64,000 nucleotides of DNA from Nitrosovibrio tenuis (GTDB lineage: Bacteria; Pseudomonadota; Gammaproteobacteria; Burkholderiales; Nitrosomonadaceae), in assembly GCF_900109785.1 (NCBI RefSeq), contig NZ_FOBH01000002.1:186001-250000 (forward strand). Direction: 5' to 3'. Positions 10,217-18,101 of this stretch are shown one piece after another (positions within the stretch are counted from its first letter, which is position 1; each line of letters begins with the position of its first letter). The position numbers were made by a program, and so were the translations under genes. The notes under the pieces were generated by a model that was not told where the DNA came from, searched no databases, and saw nothing but the letters and a program-made list of their open reading frames with translations.

Positions 10217-10459
10217 CTATAGCAGGCTCTCATCCCGGTCGCCCACCGGTGCCGGCCGCGTGGCAAAGTATTGTCCTTCGGTATTGAAGCTGATCGGACC
10301 TTCATACCTGAACATATCCGACAGGGCCAGAAAATCACCGGCGGAAAGCGTTAGCTGGTGAGCTGTGCTGTCACCCTCCAGTTCATAGTAGAAATAGAAT
10401 TGCTTGAGCTGAACATTGTATCCGAGGCTGTACCGTTCCACCGTCTTCCAGGCCATCAT
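10217..10459 (-). CDS. Small hypothetical protein
   Basis: An 80-residue cytosolic-looking protein with GGAAG 7-11 bases before its ATG pair. It has alternating aromatic and polar residues (LKQFYFYYEL), suggesting beta strands, followed by a helical LSAGDFLALSDMF. No signal peptide. I do not recognise a family. It is convergent with selO. Confidence 0.55.
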   Translation of the reverse strand: MMAWKTVERYSLGYNVQLKQFYFYYELEGDSTAHQLTLSAGDFLALSDMFRYEGPISFNTEGQYFATRPAPVGDRDESLL

Positions 10460-10970
10460 GTCGTTTCTTCCTTCTGGTTAAATGGTCTTGCCTGTTTGTG
10501 TCTGTTCGATCTGCCGGTTGCCGCAAGCCATTCAGAAACCGTTGTTTGCCCATTATTTAAATAGAGCATGTGGCAGCCATAATCAAGATATCTTGCTATT
10601 GAATGCGATGTTACCAGTTCAGTGTTCCTCTAAAGTTTATTTTCTAATTCTTTCCTGCACTGGGCGCGGGACTCCGGTCAGCCGGTAGCCGTTCTCGTCG
10701 GTCTGTCGAGCACCCAAATTTCACGTTGGCAGCTTGCCGGGTGGCTGCCAAAGCTGGCCGGGGCGAAACCGTCACGCTTGTGGAGTAGGGCAATTACAGG
10801 GGCGATCCTCATATTGAGAGGCAACATTGCACCCAGCCCACCTTGCGCCATGCGGATGGAGCGGTTGCAGTGTGAGGAATAAAGCAGTACGCTCAGCAGT
10901 TGCAACTCCGCGCAGAGGGTGCGTCCCGACACTTTCTGAGCCGAGCATTTCCGCTTGCCTGGAGCGTTTT
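10460..10970. other. Intergenic, no gene supported
   Basis: About 510 bases between divergent genes. Short frames exist on both strands but none has a convincing start, ribosome site or recognisable product. Confidence 0.4.
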
Positions 10971-11603
10971 ATGAGTATCAGCCATCGCATCCTGCTAATT
11001 TTTGTACTCTCCCTGTCGTTGGGCGGATGCGCGACTCAGCCAATGTCATTTTTAGGCGCCTCATTTGCCCCGATATCATATACGGATATAAGGAAGCGGG
11101 ACGTTCCGCTGCGGCTGAAGCTGACTGTCGAATTTCAGCGGAATGGCGAGCATTTCCCGAAAGGCGACGTTCCTTTGAAGGATTATGCCACGCGAATACT
11201 CAAGGACGCTGGCGTAATCAGCCCCGTCGAAGATCGGCAAGAAGGGGAGGTCAAGGTGGTGCTGAACAATATCGCGGACAGGGGCACGGTTGCCGCGGAA
11301 CAATCCGGAGCAAGGCATCCTTTATGGATGATTGGAACGACCATTACCGACGCCTACGAGCTGTCGATTTTCATCACCAGCCAGGGGAAGACAATCGGGC
11401 GGACCGGCATCAGGCACGCGGTGCATACCGCGCTCGGCAACATAAGCATACCCGACTATATCCAAACCTTTCCTCATGACCAGGCTTTTGGAAAAGTCCT
11501 GGAACAGATGATCCTGCGCGGGTTGCAGAGTATGCAAAAGAGCGGAGAACTGGCGAAGCTGAATTCGCTGGGCGCTTACCATTTCGGCAAGCAAATCGGA
11601 TAA
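10971..11603 (+). CDS. Lipoprotein, hypothetical
   Basis: A 210-residue protein beginning at ATG 10971, where the signal peptide MSISHRILLIFVL starts. The lipobox is LGGC at about residue 20. An in-frame start far upstream is rejected because it would put about 48 polar residues ahead of the signal. The mature part is alpha/beta, with VPLRLKLTVEFQRNG, a VKVVLNNIADRG strand and a C-terminal amphipathic helix. I do not recognise a named family. It probably acts at the outer membrane or in the periplasm. It is convergent with the DAO-Rieske gene. Confidence 0.6.
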   Translation: MSISHRILLIFVLSLSLGGCATQPMSFLGASFAPISYTDIRKRDVPLRLKLTVEFQRNGEHFPKGDVPLKDYATRILKDAGVISPVEDRQEGEVKVVLNNIADRGTVAAEQSGARHPLWMIGTTITDAYELSIFITSQGKTIGRTGIRHAVHTALGNISIPDYIQTFPHDQAFGKVLEQMILRGLQSMQKSGELAKLNSLGAYHFGKQIG

Positions 11604-11700
11604 TGGTCGGGTGCCGATGGGCAGAGCATGGCGGAGCAAAGCATGCGGAGCAGGACGGGCGACGTCCGTCGAGTGCATAACACCCCAATCCGCTTGGCTG

Positions 11701-13200
11701 TTACTGTCCTGGCAGAAACCGGCGTTGCAGCGGCTCGGTCGCAGGTCCTTCGATCACCGTCCCGTCGGGCGCGAAGCGGCTTCCGTGGCAGGGGCAATCC
11801 CAGCTCGTTTCCACGCCGTTCCAATGAACTTTGCACTTCATGTGGGTGCATACCGGCGAGACCGCGAACAATGAGCCGGTGGGGTCTCTGTATGCGGCGA
11901 GGGTTTCATTTTCGAACTCAACGATTGCGCCCTCGCCCGAAGTAAGTTGCGAGAGCGGAATAGTCTTCCGGTCGGTCACATAGTCTTTGATCAGCGACTT
12001 TATTACCGTGATGTTTTCCTCGACCATACCCTTGGCGCCTCTTACCGGCTGGAAGCGGCTCGCCTTCACCATGGGTGCGAACACATTGTCGCGGCCGGCG
12101 ATCTCGTCGGCGATAAGCGATGCGGCAACCGTTCCATAGGTCAGACCATCGGTTTCAAAACCGGTGGCAATGAAGCAATCGGTCGTGTCCCGGCCAATGT
12201 AGGGCAAGCCATCGGCGGGACTGTAATTCTGGGCAGACCACCGCAGCTCCACCTCGCGTATATCGAGATGCGCGCGCGCCGCCGTTTCGAGCCGGTCAAA
12301 GCTGATATCGGTGTCTTCCTGCCCCGTCTTATGTTCTTCGCCTACGCAAACCAGGAAGTTCGCATCATCGGTATCCACAGTACGCACCGAGAGCCGGTCC
12401 ACGCCACTGCCCCAGAAGATTCCGGCAGGGAAAGAATCCTTGGATACGCGCGTGGCCAGTCCGTATTCACGGTTTACCACCATTTCCGCCTGCACAAGGT
12501 GGAAGCCCTTGGGCGTATGCGTCGCAAATACGATTTCCTTGGCTGTTACCTTGCCACTGGCGGTCCGCACGAGGCGCTGGTCGGTATCCACATCGAGCAC
12601 CGTCGAGTTTTCAAAGATACGGCAGCCGTGGCTCGCAGCCTGGCGGGCGAGCCCGCGGACATAAGCTTGCGGGTGAAACTGAGCCTGGTTGTCCAGGACC
12701 AGCACCCGGCCATGCGGCGCCGGAAAAGGGGGAGGAAGCGTATTTTCGAGACGCACCAATAAACCTGCCTTGAGCGATCCTTGATATTCCGTGCCCACGC
12801 GTTCCTGCGCATCGTCGGAGGTCGCATAGCGGTATAACGGACAGCGCCGGAAGCCACAGGCGATATCATGTTTATGAACGCGGTGCTCAATCTGCTCCAG
12901 TGCGGAACGCCGTGCAGTGCTTACCGCGTGTGCAACGTCCTGGCCCCACCGGTCGACAATACGGTGAATGCCTCGGCTGATGGTTTCATAAAGATTTCCC
13001 GTCGAGTTGCCCGTGCTGCCGAAACCCAGATCGCGGGCTTCCAACAGTACCGCCGAGGTGCCTTGCTCGGCCAGATTCAACGCCAGCGTAACCCCGGTGA
13101 TACCCCCTCCCACAATCACCACATCGGTGGTGATCTCTTCCTGCAGCATGGGAAAACCAGCTTCGGGCGCGGTGGCGCGCCAGACAGAAATTGTATTCAT
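11701..13200 (-). CDS. FAD-dependent oxidoreductase with C-terminal Rieske domain
   Basis: A 499-residue two-domain protein. Residues 1-380 form a DAO-type flavin amine oxidase/dehydrogenase domain with the Rossmann motif VVIVGGGITGVTLALNL (about 28) and a late FAD contact GFETDGLTYGTVAA. Residues about 415-499 are a Rieske [2Fe-2S] domain with both ligand pairs: C451-T-H453 and C469-P-C-H472. The known architecture (DAO plus Rieske) suggests oxidation of an amine or similar substrate, with electrons passed to the iron-sulfur cluster. Substrate is unknown. It has no signal peptide. It lies downstream of the winged-helix gene on the same strand but with about 290 bases between. Confidence 0.88.
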   Translation of the reverse strand: MNTISVWRATAPEAGFPMLQEEITTDVVIVGGGITGVTLALNLAEQGTSAVLLEARDLGFGSTGNSTGNLYETISRGIHRIVDRWGQDVAHAVSTARRSALEQIEHRVHKHDIACGFRRCPLYRYATSDDAQERVGTEYQGSLKAGLLVRLENTLPPPFPAPHGRVLVLDNQAQFHPQAYVRGLARQAASHGCRIFENSTVLDVDTDQRLVRTASGKVTAKEIVFATHTPKGFHLVQAEMVVNREYGLATRVSKDSFPAGIFWGSGVDRLSVRTVDTDDANFLVCVGEEHKTGQEDTDISFDRLETAARAHLDIREVELRWSAQNYSPADGLPYIGRDTTDCFIATGFETDGLTYGTVAASLIADEIAGRDNVFAPMVKASRFQPVRGAKGMVEENITVIKSLIKDYVTDRKTIPLSQLTSGEGAIVEFENETLAAYRDPTGSLFAVSPVCTHMKCKVHWNGVETSWDCPCHGSRFAPDGTVIEGPATEPLQRRFLPGQ

Positions 13201-13489
13201 GATCTGTTCCTTTATTGTTCAGAACTTCTGAAGTTACCGAAGCACCACCCCCTGACGCCTGGGCCGCCGCTTTCAGTGCCTATAACCACCTTCCACCCGG
13301 CCGGATCCATATCAACGAATGAATACTCCCATCAGGAAGGAGGGGAGGTGGAGAGTGGCGACTGATCGGTATTTTTGGGTTTCTACAGGAATCGTTCTGT
13401 ACGCTACGGCACACAGCTAGGAACAACGATTTTGTTGTTAGCAAAGAACGTTGCTGAAGGGTCTGCCAGGCGGGCTGCTAGGTAGCCTG

Positions 13490-13915
13490 CTACGTAGCCT
13501 GGTCGGGATCCGGCGCGGGAAAAGCTTCGAACACCGAAATGGAATAATCCAGAAAACGCTCGATTTTTCGCTTAAGCCCGGAGGACATCGTAATCCGCTT
13601 TGAACGCAGGTCTTCCGGGTCTGTGTGCTCGATGAGTAAACCGTGGTCGATTGCAATCTGAACGTATTTGATGGCGGTCCGCTGACTGACATTCGGCATG
13701 AGCTGGTGCAGTTCGGACTTGTGGAAGATGTGGTTGTGCTTCAACCACATCTGGGTGAACAGGTCGTAATAGTTCAGATCGTGGAAGAGCTTGTCCCCGA
13801 GAATGTCCATCCAATACCGATCCGTACGATTGATCAATTGAACGAACTGGCAGCGTCTCGCGTTGGACTGCCGCTGAGGTATGTCTACGTCTGTATTTCT
13901 GCCTTTCGCTCGCAT
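13490..13915 (-). CDS. Winged-helix transcriptional regulator (MarR-like)
   Basis: A 141-residue protein with a winged helix in the middle: IFHKSELHQLMPNVSQRTA then IKYVQIAIDHGLLI resembles the helix-turn-helix and recognition helix, and SKRITMSSGLKRKIERFLDY the wing and dimer helix. It is divergent from the desaturase gene, and the shared spacer holds paired palindromes, so it may repress itself and/or the desaturase. No ligand can be predicted. No strong ribosome site is seen for the ATG at 13915. Confidence 0.65.
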   Translation of the reverse strand: MRAKGRNTDVDIPQRQSNARRCQFVQLINRTDRYWMDILGDKLFHDLNYYDLFTQMWLKHNHIFHKSELHQLMPNVSQRTAIKYVQIAIDHGLLIEHTDPEDLRSKRITMSSGLKRKIERFLDYSISVFEAFPAPDPDQAT

Positions 13916-13965
13916 TTTACGGATTAAATTACCGCCGAGGGCGGTCAGGAAATTAATATACTTTA

Positions 13966-13993
13966 TTACATGTAATTTTACATGTAGAATTAC
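13966..13993. promoter_or_regulatory. Paired palindrome, candidate operator
   Basis: TTACATGTAA at 13966-13975 is a perfect palindrome and a near-copy TTACATGTAG follows at 13978-13987, 12 bases apart. The second copy is framed by a further inverted pair GTAATT/AATTAC (13972-13977 and 13988-13993). The site lies 51 bases upstream of the regulator start and about 120 upstream of the desaturase start. That is the expected place for an operator of the divergent winged-helix protein. Binding is inferred. Confidence 0.55.
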
Positions 13994-14109
13994 GCCTAAT
14001 AAACGGTGATGCTGAGCTGCTTATACTGAATTTGAGTTGGCCATTGCTGAGTTGTTCATTGCTGAATTCCTTTTCCGGTGATCATAATCATAAAGAGGAG
14101 CTAGAAAGA

Positions 14110-15138
14110 ATGCGAGATATTATCGTTAGATTTGAGAACGGGTTCCGCCACAAAGGCAGTCTGCATCCCATCACTTTAGCTCTGCTTTACTGCCAATTGG
14201 TTTATTTTGGCGGGGCGGTGCTCATTCTGTCCCTGAATCCGATTTTCATGATGGTGGGCACGCTTGCAATGGCTCATGGCATGGTAATAGCCGCCTACAT
14301 GATCCACGATTGCGGACACAATACCCTGTTCAAGTCGCCGCGTCACAATGCCATGCTGGGCAAGACGTTAAACTGGCTTACCGGTGGCTGTTATGGAACT
14401 TATGAGGAGCTGCGCGCCAACCACATGAAACATCACGTGGATAATGCGGATGTCACTATACTTGACTATAGAGGCTACCTTGCGCGACTCCCGGTTCAAC
14501 GCAAAATCGTGGAGGTATTGGAGTGGCTATATGTACCAGTTGTAGAGTTTCTCATGCATGGGGCGCTCATCCTGTCGCCCTTTATTTTTAAGGAAAAAAA
14601 GGAACAGCGGCTGCGGGTTATCAGGATAATCATGATCAGATTCAGCCTGCTCGCGGTTGTACTCCTCTATTCGGCAGCGGCATACGCGTGCTACCTTCTG
14701 GCCTGCGGAATCTTCCTGACTGTTTTACGCTTCATGGATGCGCTACAACACAACTACGGCATTATCCTGGCACCCAACGGCTCTGGTCTGAAGTACAGGG
14801 GCGACCGGCGCTATGAGCAATCTCATACATTCAGTAATCCGGTTTCAATCAGATACCCATGGTTAAATCTTGTTACGCTCAATTTCGGCTATCACAATGC
14901 CCATCATGCAAGGCCTACAGCGCCCTGGCATGAGTTACCGGGGCTGCATAAAGCGCTGTATGGTGACCAGGCAGGGTTCGTCATCCCGTTTAACAAGCAA
15001 TTATCAAGTTTTCATAAGGGACGGGTAGCGCGCATATTCGGCGATCCGAGCGAAATGCAAGGAAACCGGTTTGCGCAACGCCTTCAAGACGGCGGCGCGG
15101 TAGGCGTTAGCGGTGTATCTTTTCTGACACCGCTTTGA
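14110..15138 (+). CDS. Membrane fatty acid desaturase
   Basis: About 342 residues from ATG 14110, chosen because AAGAGGAG lies 9 bases upstream. An earlier in-frame ATG at 14032 has no such site. It has the three histidine boxes that hold the di-iron centre: HDCGH (about 66-70), HMKHH (about 109-113) and HNAHH (about 262-266), with several hydrophobic membrane segments between. The family inserts double bonds in acyl chains at the cytoplasmic membrane. The divergent regulator gene suggests control of lipid composition. Regiospecificity cannot be told from the sequence. Confidence 0.88.
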   Translation: MRDIIVRFENGFRHKGSLHPITLALLYCQLVYFGGAVLILSLNPIFMMVGTLAMAHGMVIAAYMIHDCGHNTLFKSPRHNAMLGKTLNWLTGGCYGTYEELRANHMKHHVDNADVTILDYRGYLARLPVQRKIVEVLEWLYVPVVEFLMHGALILSPFIFKEKKEQRLRVIRIIMIRFSLLAVVLLYSAAAYACYLLACGIFLTVLRFMDALQHNYGIILAPNGSGLKYRGDRRYEQSHTFSNPVSIRYPWLNLVTLNFGYHNAHHARPTAPWHELPGLHKALYGDQAGFVIPFNKQLSSFHKGRVARIFGDPSEMQGNRFAQRLQDGGAVGVSGVSFLTPL

Positions 15139-15280
15139 AAAACGAAAAAATCAATCTCGACAAGTTTTTCAGAGACCCTAATTCGATTAGTCGAGTCGCG
15201 CAACTTTTTTTGCGAAAAAAAATATACTGCGGCGAAATTTTTTATTTTCAGGCCCCTTTAACTAAAACACAGGAGGACTT
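15139..15280 (+). promoter_or_regulatory. AT-rich leader of the sulfhydrylase gene
   Basis: The leader is unusually A/T rich and contains an inverted pair CTCGAC (15156-15161) / GTCGAG (15190-15195) and a second small hairpin with GCGCAA...TTGCG. AGGAGG lies 9 bases ahead of the start. I looked for a SAM-riboswitch pattern and did not find one I could support. Confidence 0.35.
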
Positions 15281-16555
15281 ATGAAACTAGAATCGCTTGC
15301 ATTGCATCACGGATACACATCTGAGGCTACGACACGCGCTGCGGCAGTGCCCATTTATCAGACGACGTCATATACTTTCGATAATACCCAGCACGGCGCC
15401 GATCTGTTCGATCTGAAAGTGCCCGGCAACATCTATACGCGCATCATGAATCCCACCAATGCTGTGCTTGAGCTGCGCGTCGCGGAGATGGAGGGCGGGG
15501 TCGGCGCGCTGGCTGTTGCCTCCGGTATGGCGGCAGTTACCTATGCCATTCAGTGCATAACCGCTGTTGGTGAGAATGTCGTGAGCACCAGCCAGCTTTA
15601 TGGCGGCACGTACAACCTGTTCGCTCACAGCTTTCCACGGCAAGGCATCGATGTGCGCATGGTATCGCATGATGATTATGAGGGCATCGCGCAAAATATT
15701 GATGAGAAGACACGGGCGATTTTCTGCGAATCGATCGGCAACCCGGCTGGAAATATCGTCGATCTCGAAAAGCTGGCTGGCATTGCCCATGAACATGGCG
15801 TGCCGCTTATTGTTGATAGTACCGTTTCCACGCCGTATCTATGCCAGCCGTTCAAGCTCGGCGCCGACATTGTCGTGCATTCGCTGACAAAGTATATCGG
15901 CGGCCATGGAACGACGATTGGAGGCATGATCGTTGATTCGGGGAAATTCGACTGGATAAAATACAAGGAGCGTTTCCCCCTGTTGAATGAGCCCGATCCC
16001 TCGTATCACGGCGTGGTTTATACGGAAGCGTTTGGAAATGCCGCTTTTATCGGCCGCTGCCGCGTCGTGCCGCTGCGCAACACCGGCGCGGCGCTATCTC
16101 CGCATAGCGCATTTCTAATATTGCAAGGGTTGGAAACGCTGGGCTTGAGGATGGAGCGGCATTGCGAAAATGCATTGAAAGTTGCTCAATACCTTGAGCA
16201 GCATTCCAAAGTGGAATGGGTCAATTACGCCGGCTTGCCGAGCAGCAAGTACCATGACCTGTGCAATAGAATAAGCAGGGGAAAGGCCTCGGGTATATTG
16301 AGCTTTAGCATCCGAGGTGGGATCAAATCCGGCACCCAATTTATCGATGCGCTGAAGATGATCCTGCGTTTGGTCAATACCGGCGATGCTAAATCGCTGG
16401 CCTGTCATCCCGCATCCACGACGCACAGGCAGTTGAGCCCTGATGAATTAAAAGCTTCAGGGGTGACCGAGGGTCTTGTCAGGATATCGGTAGGTATCGA
16501 ACATATCGACGACATCATTGATGATATCGCCCAGGCGCTTGATGCAGTTGATTGA
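15281..16555 (+). CDS. metY: O-acetylhomoserine sulfhydrylase (Cys/Met metabolism PLP enzyme)
   Basis: A 424-residue fold-type I PLP enzyme that makes homocysteine (or methionine) from O-acetylhomoserine and sulfide (or methanethiol). Landmarks: YQTTSYTF near 26-33, YTRIMNPTNAVLE, the glycine loop VASGMAAVTYAI, and the Schiff-base lysine in HSLTKYIGGHG (about 204). The C-terminal RISVGIEHIDDIIDDI is standard. Length fits MetY rather than the shorter cystathionine enzymes. It is convergent with a MetE-like gene, suggesting that two methionine-related steps are placed together though not in one operon. Confidence 0.92.
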   Translation: MKLESLALHHGYTSEATTRAAAVPIYQTTSYTFDNTQHGADLFDLKVPGNIYTRIMNPTNAVLELRVAEMEGGVGALAVASGMAAVTYAIQCITAVGENVVSTSQLYGGTYNLFAHSFPRQGIDVRMVSHDDYEGIAQNIDEKTRAIFCESIGNPAGNIVDLEKLAGIAHEHGVPLIVDSTVSTPYLCQPFKLGADIVVHSLTKYIGGHGTTIGGMIVDSGKFDWIKYKERFPLLNEPDPSYHGVVYTEAFGNAAFIGRCRVVPLRNTGAALSPHSAFLILQGLETLGLRMERHCENALKVAQYLEQHSKVEWVNYAGLPSSKYHDLCNRISRGKASGILSFSIRGGIKSGTQFIDALKMILRLVNTGDAKSLACHPASTTHRQLSPDELKASGVTEGLVRISVGIEHIDDIIDDIAQALDAVD

Positions 16556-16685
16556 ACTAACCCGGCATTTACTCGCCTGGCATGAGCGGGGCGACATCCC
16601 GGCCAAGCGCAAGCTGAAGTTCAGCATTTGTTACGCATCGATGCAACTTCAGCCCATTGCGCTAGCCGAGTAGCAGAGTCCTCTT

Positions 16686-17765
16686 TCAGGCTGTGCTTGC
16701 CAATTCCTCGCTTGTCCCCAGTATAATCTTCGATGCGAGCGCAGTGCCGAGCACTCGAGCCCGTATCTTTTCAAATGCGGTGTCACGGCTTGTGGAAATA
16801 TCATCGCAGAAAGGCGAGAAGCCACAATCGTCTGTTGTGCCCAATTGGTCGAGGGGGATGTATTCGGCTGCTTCGAGAATCTGGTCCCGTATTTCTTCCG
16901 GACTTTCTATGCGTGGGTTGATCGGGGCAGTAACCCCGATAAAAATACGCTGGTCCGGCTTCATGTGGGCTCGTATGATCTTCAGCACGCGCGTACGATC
17001 CTGTTCGCCAGCGAGCGCGATATAAAAGTTCCTCGCTTTCAAATGGAAGAGGCTCGGTAACAGTTCCCCATAATCCACATCGGCGCTATGCGTCGAATCG
17101 CGGTCGGCGCCCGGGCAAGTGTGCACTCCGATCCACGCAAGCTCTTCCTGGCTGAAACGCGACAGCGCCAGGTTATTCAGATCGATAAAACTATTAAGAA
17201 GCCCGCCGCTGGGATCGAGCTTTATTGCCAGTCGACCCTCCGTGAAATCTATCTGAACTTTATGCGCGCCCTTATCGAGGCAGCGGCGAACCTCGGTTTC
17301 GTGTTCCCGCAGCAGGTCATCGATAAACTCCGCGCGCGAGTAGCCGGGAATCTCCTCCGCCGGATACATGAGGCTCAACGCGGAGGGCGAGATAACAGCC
17401 TGCTTGATAGGTACCTTTGAGTACCGCATCGCGATATCCATATAGTGATCCGCGTAGACGCGATAGCGAAACGGTCCGGACGTCAGCTTTGGCATGCGGC
17501 GTTGATGACCCATAAAAGGAATTGTGAAACCATTGGGAGCCGTATTGGCGAGCCCATCTACGCTGTAAGTCCAGAAATTGTGGTATTTCTTTTGTTCGCC
17601 GTCGGTAATAACCGGCGAGCCGGTGGCTTCGAATCTTTCAACGGTGTCACGTATGGCGAGTTCATAAAGACTATCCAGCTTGGGGTCCAGTGGGTTCCGT
17701 GCAAGCGCCTCGATCAACTCGAGAGGGCGGGGAATGCTACCGATGGGTTCAGTTGGTATCAACAT
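16686..17765 (-). CDS. MetE C-terminal-type methyltransferase (cobalamin-independent methionine synthase family)
   Basis: A 359-residue protein equal to the catalytic C-terminal half of MetE, starting IGSIPRP. Zinc ligands are in GVHTCPGAD (His/Cys) and TTDDCGFSPF (Cys). GAGGAGG lies 7-8 bases before the ATG. Short MetE-like proteins of this type occur widely. Some act as methionine synthases with non-folate or corrinoid-protein methyl donors, and others have unknown acceptors. Neighbouring metY, convergent, supports a link to homocysteine methylation. The substrate remains an inference. Confidence 0.82.
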   Translation of the reverse strand: MLIPTEPIGSIPRPLELIEALARNPLDPKLDSLYELAIRDTVERFEATGSPVITDGEQKKYHNFWTYSVDGLANTAPNGFTIPFMGHQRRMPKLTSGPFRYRVYADHYMDIAMRYSKVPIKQAVISPSALSLMYPAEEIPGYSRAEFIDDLLREHETEVRRCLDKGAHKVQIDFTEGRLAIKLDPSGGLLNSFIDLNNLALSRFSQEELAWIGVHTCPGADRDSTHSADVDYGELLPSLFHLKARNFYIALAGEQDRTRVLKIIRAHMKPDQRIFIGVTAPINPRIESPEEIRDQILEAAEYIPLDQLGTTDDCGFSPFCDDISTSRDTAFEKIRARVLGTALASKIILGTSEELASTA

Positions 17766-18053
17766 GTCAGGCCTCCTCTCGTCGTGAAATAATTAGGGTT
17801 GAAATGGATTTCAATCACCATTCAAACGCCAGAGTAAAAACGAGTGACAAATTATATGCTACTCATATATATAAGGGCTGCTGCTGAGGTTTCAAGACAG
17901 CGATCGTCCTCAGCCGCCTGTCTGAAACAAAATGCCGAAGACGTATTGGGAAGCTTCTGCCGAGCGACTAGATAGAGGCGAGAAGGGACGTTTCCGGGAA
18001 GGGCAGCACAGGAGCCAAGCTACAGGGCCAGGCGAACGAATTGCGGAATATTT
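17766..18053. other. Intergenic, promoter side of MetE-like gene
   Basis: The stretch near 17850-17880 is AT-rich (ATATATATAAG) and is the likely promoter for the minus-strand MetE-like gene. The remainder shows no gene. Confidence 0.3.
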
Positions 18054-18101
18054 GTGTACTAGTATATTTCAATTATACGTGTACTAGTATATTTCAATTA
18101 T
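18054..18101. repeat. 23-bp direct repeat, two copies
   Basis: GTGTACTAGTATATTTCAAT plus TAT is present at 18054-18076 and again at 18079-18101, separated by AC, a 25-bp tandem duplication. The second copy covers the stop codon of the kinase gene at 18094, so the duplication arose at the 3' end of that gene. Confidence 0.85.

Noticed and set aside
15139-15280. SAM riboswitch before the sulfhydrylase gene
   Set aside because: Only small inverted repeats were found. The conserved core of the known SAM riboswitch classes could not be identified.
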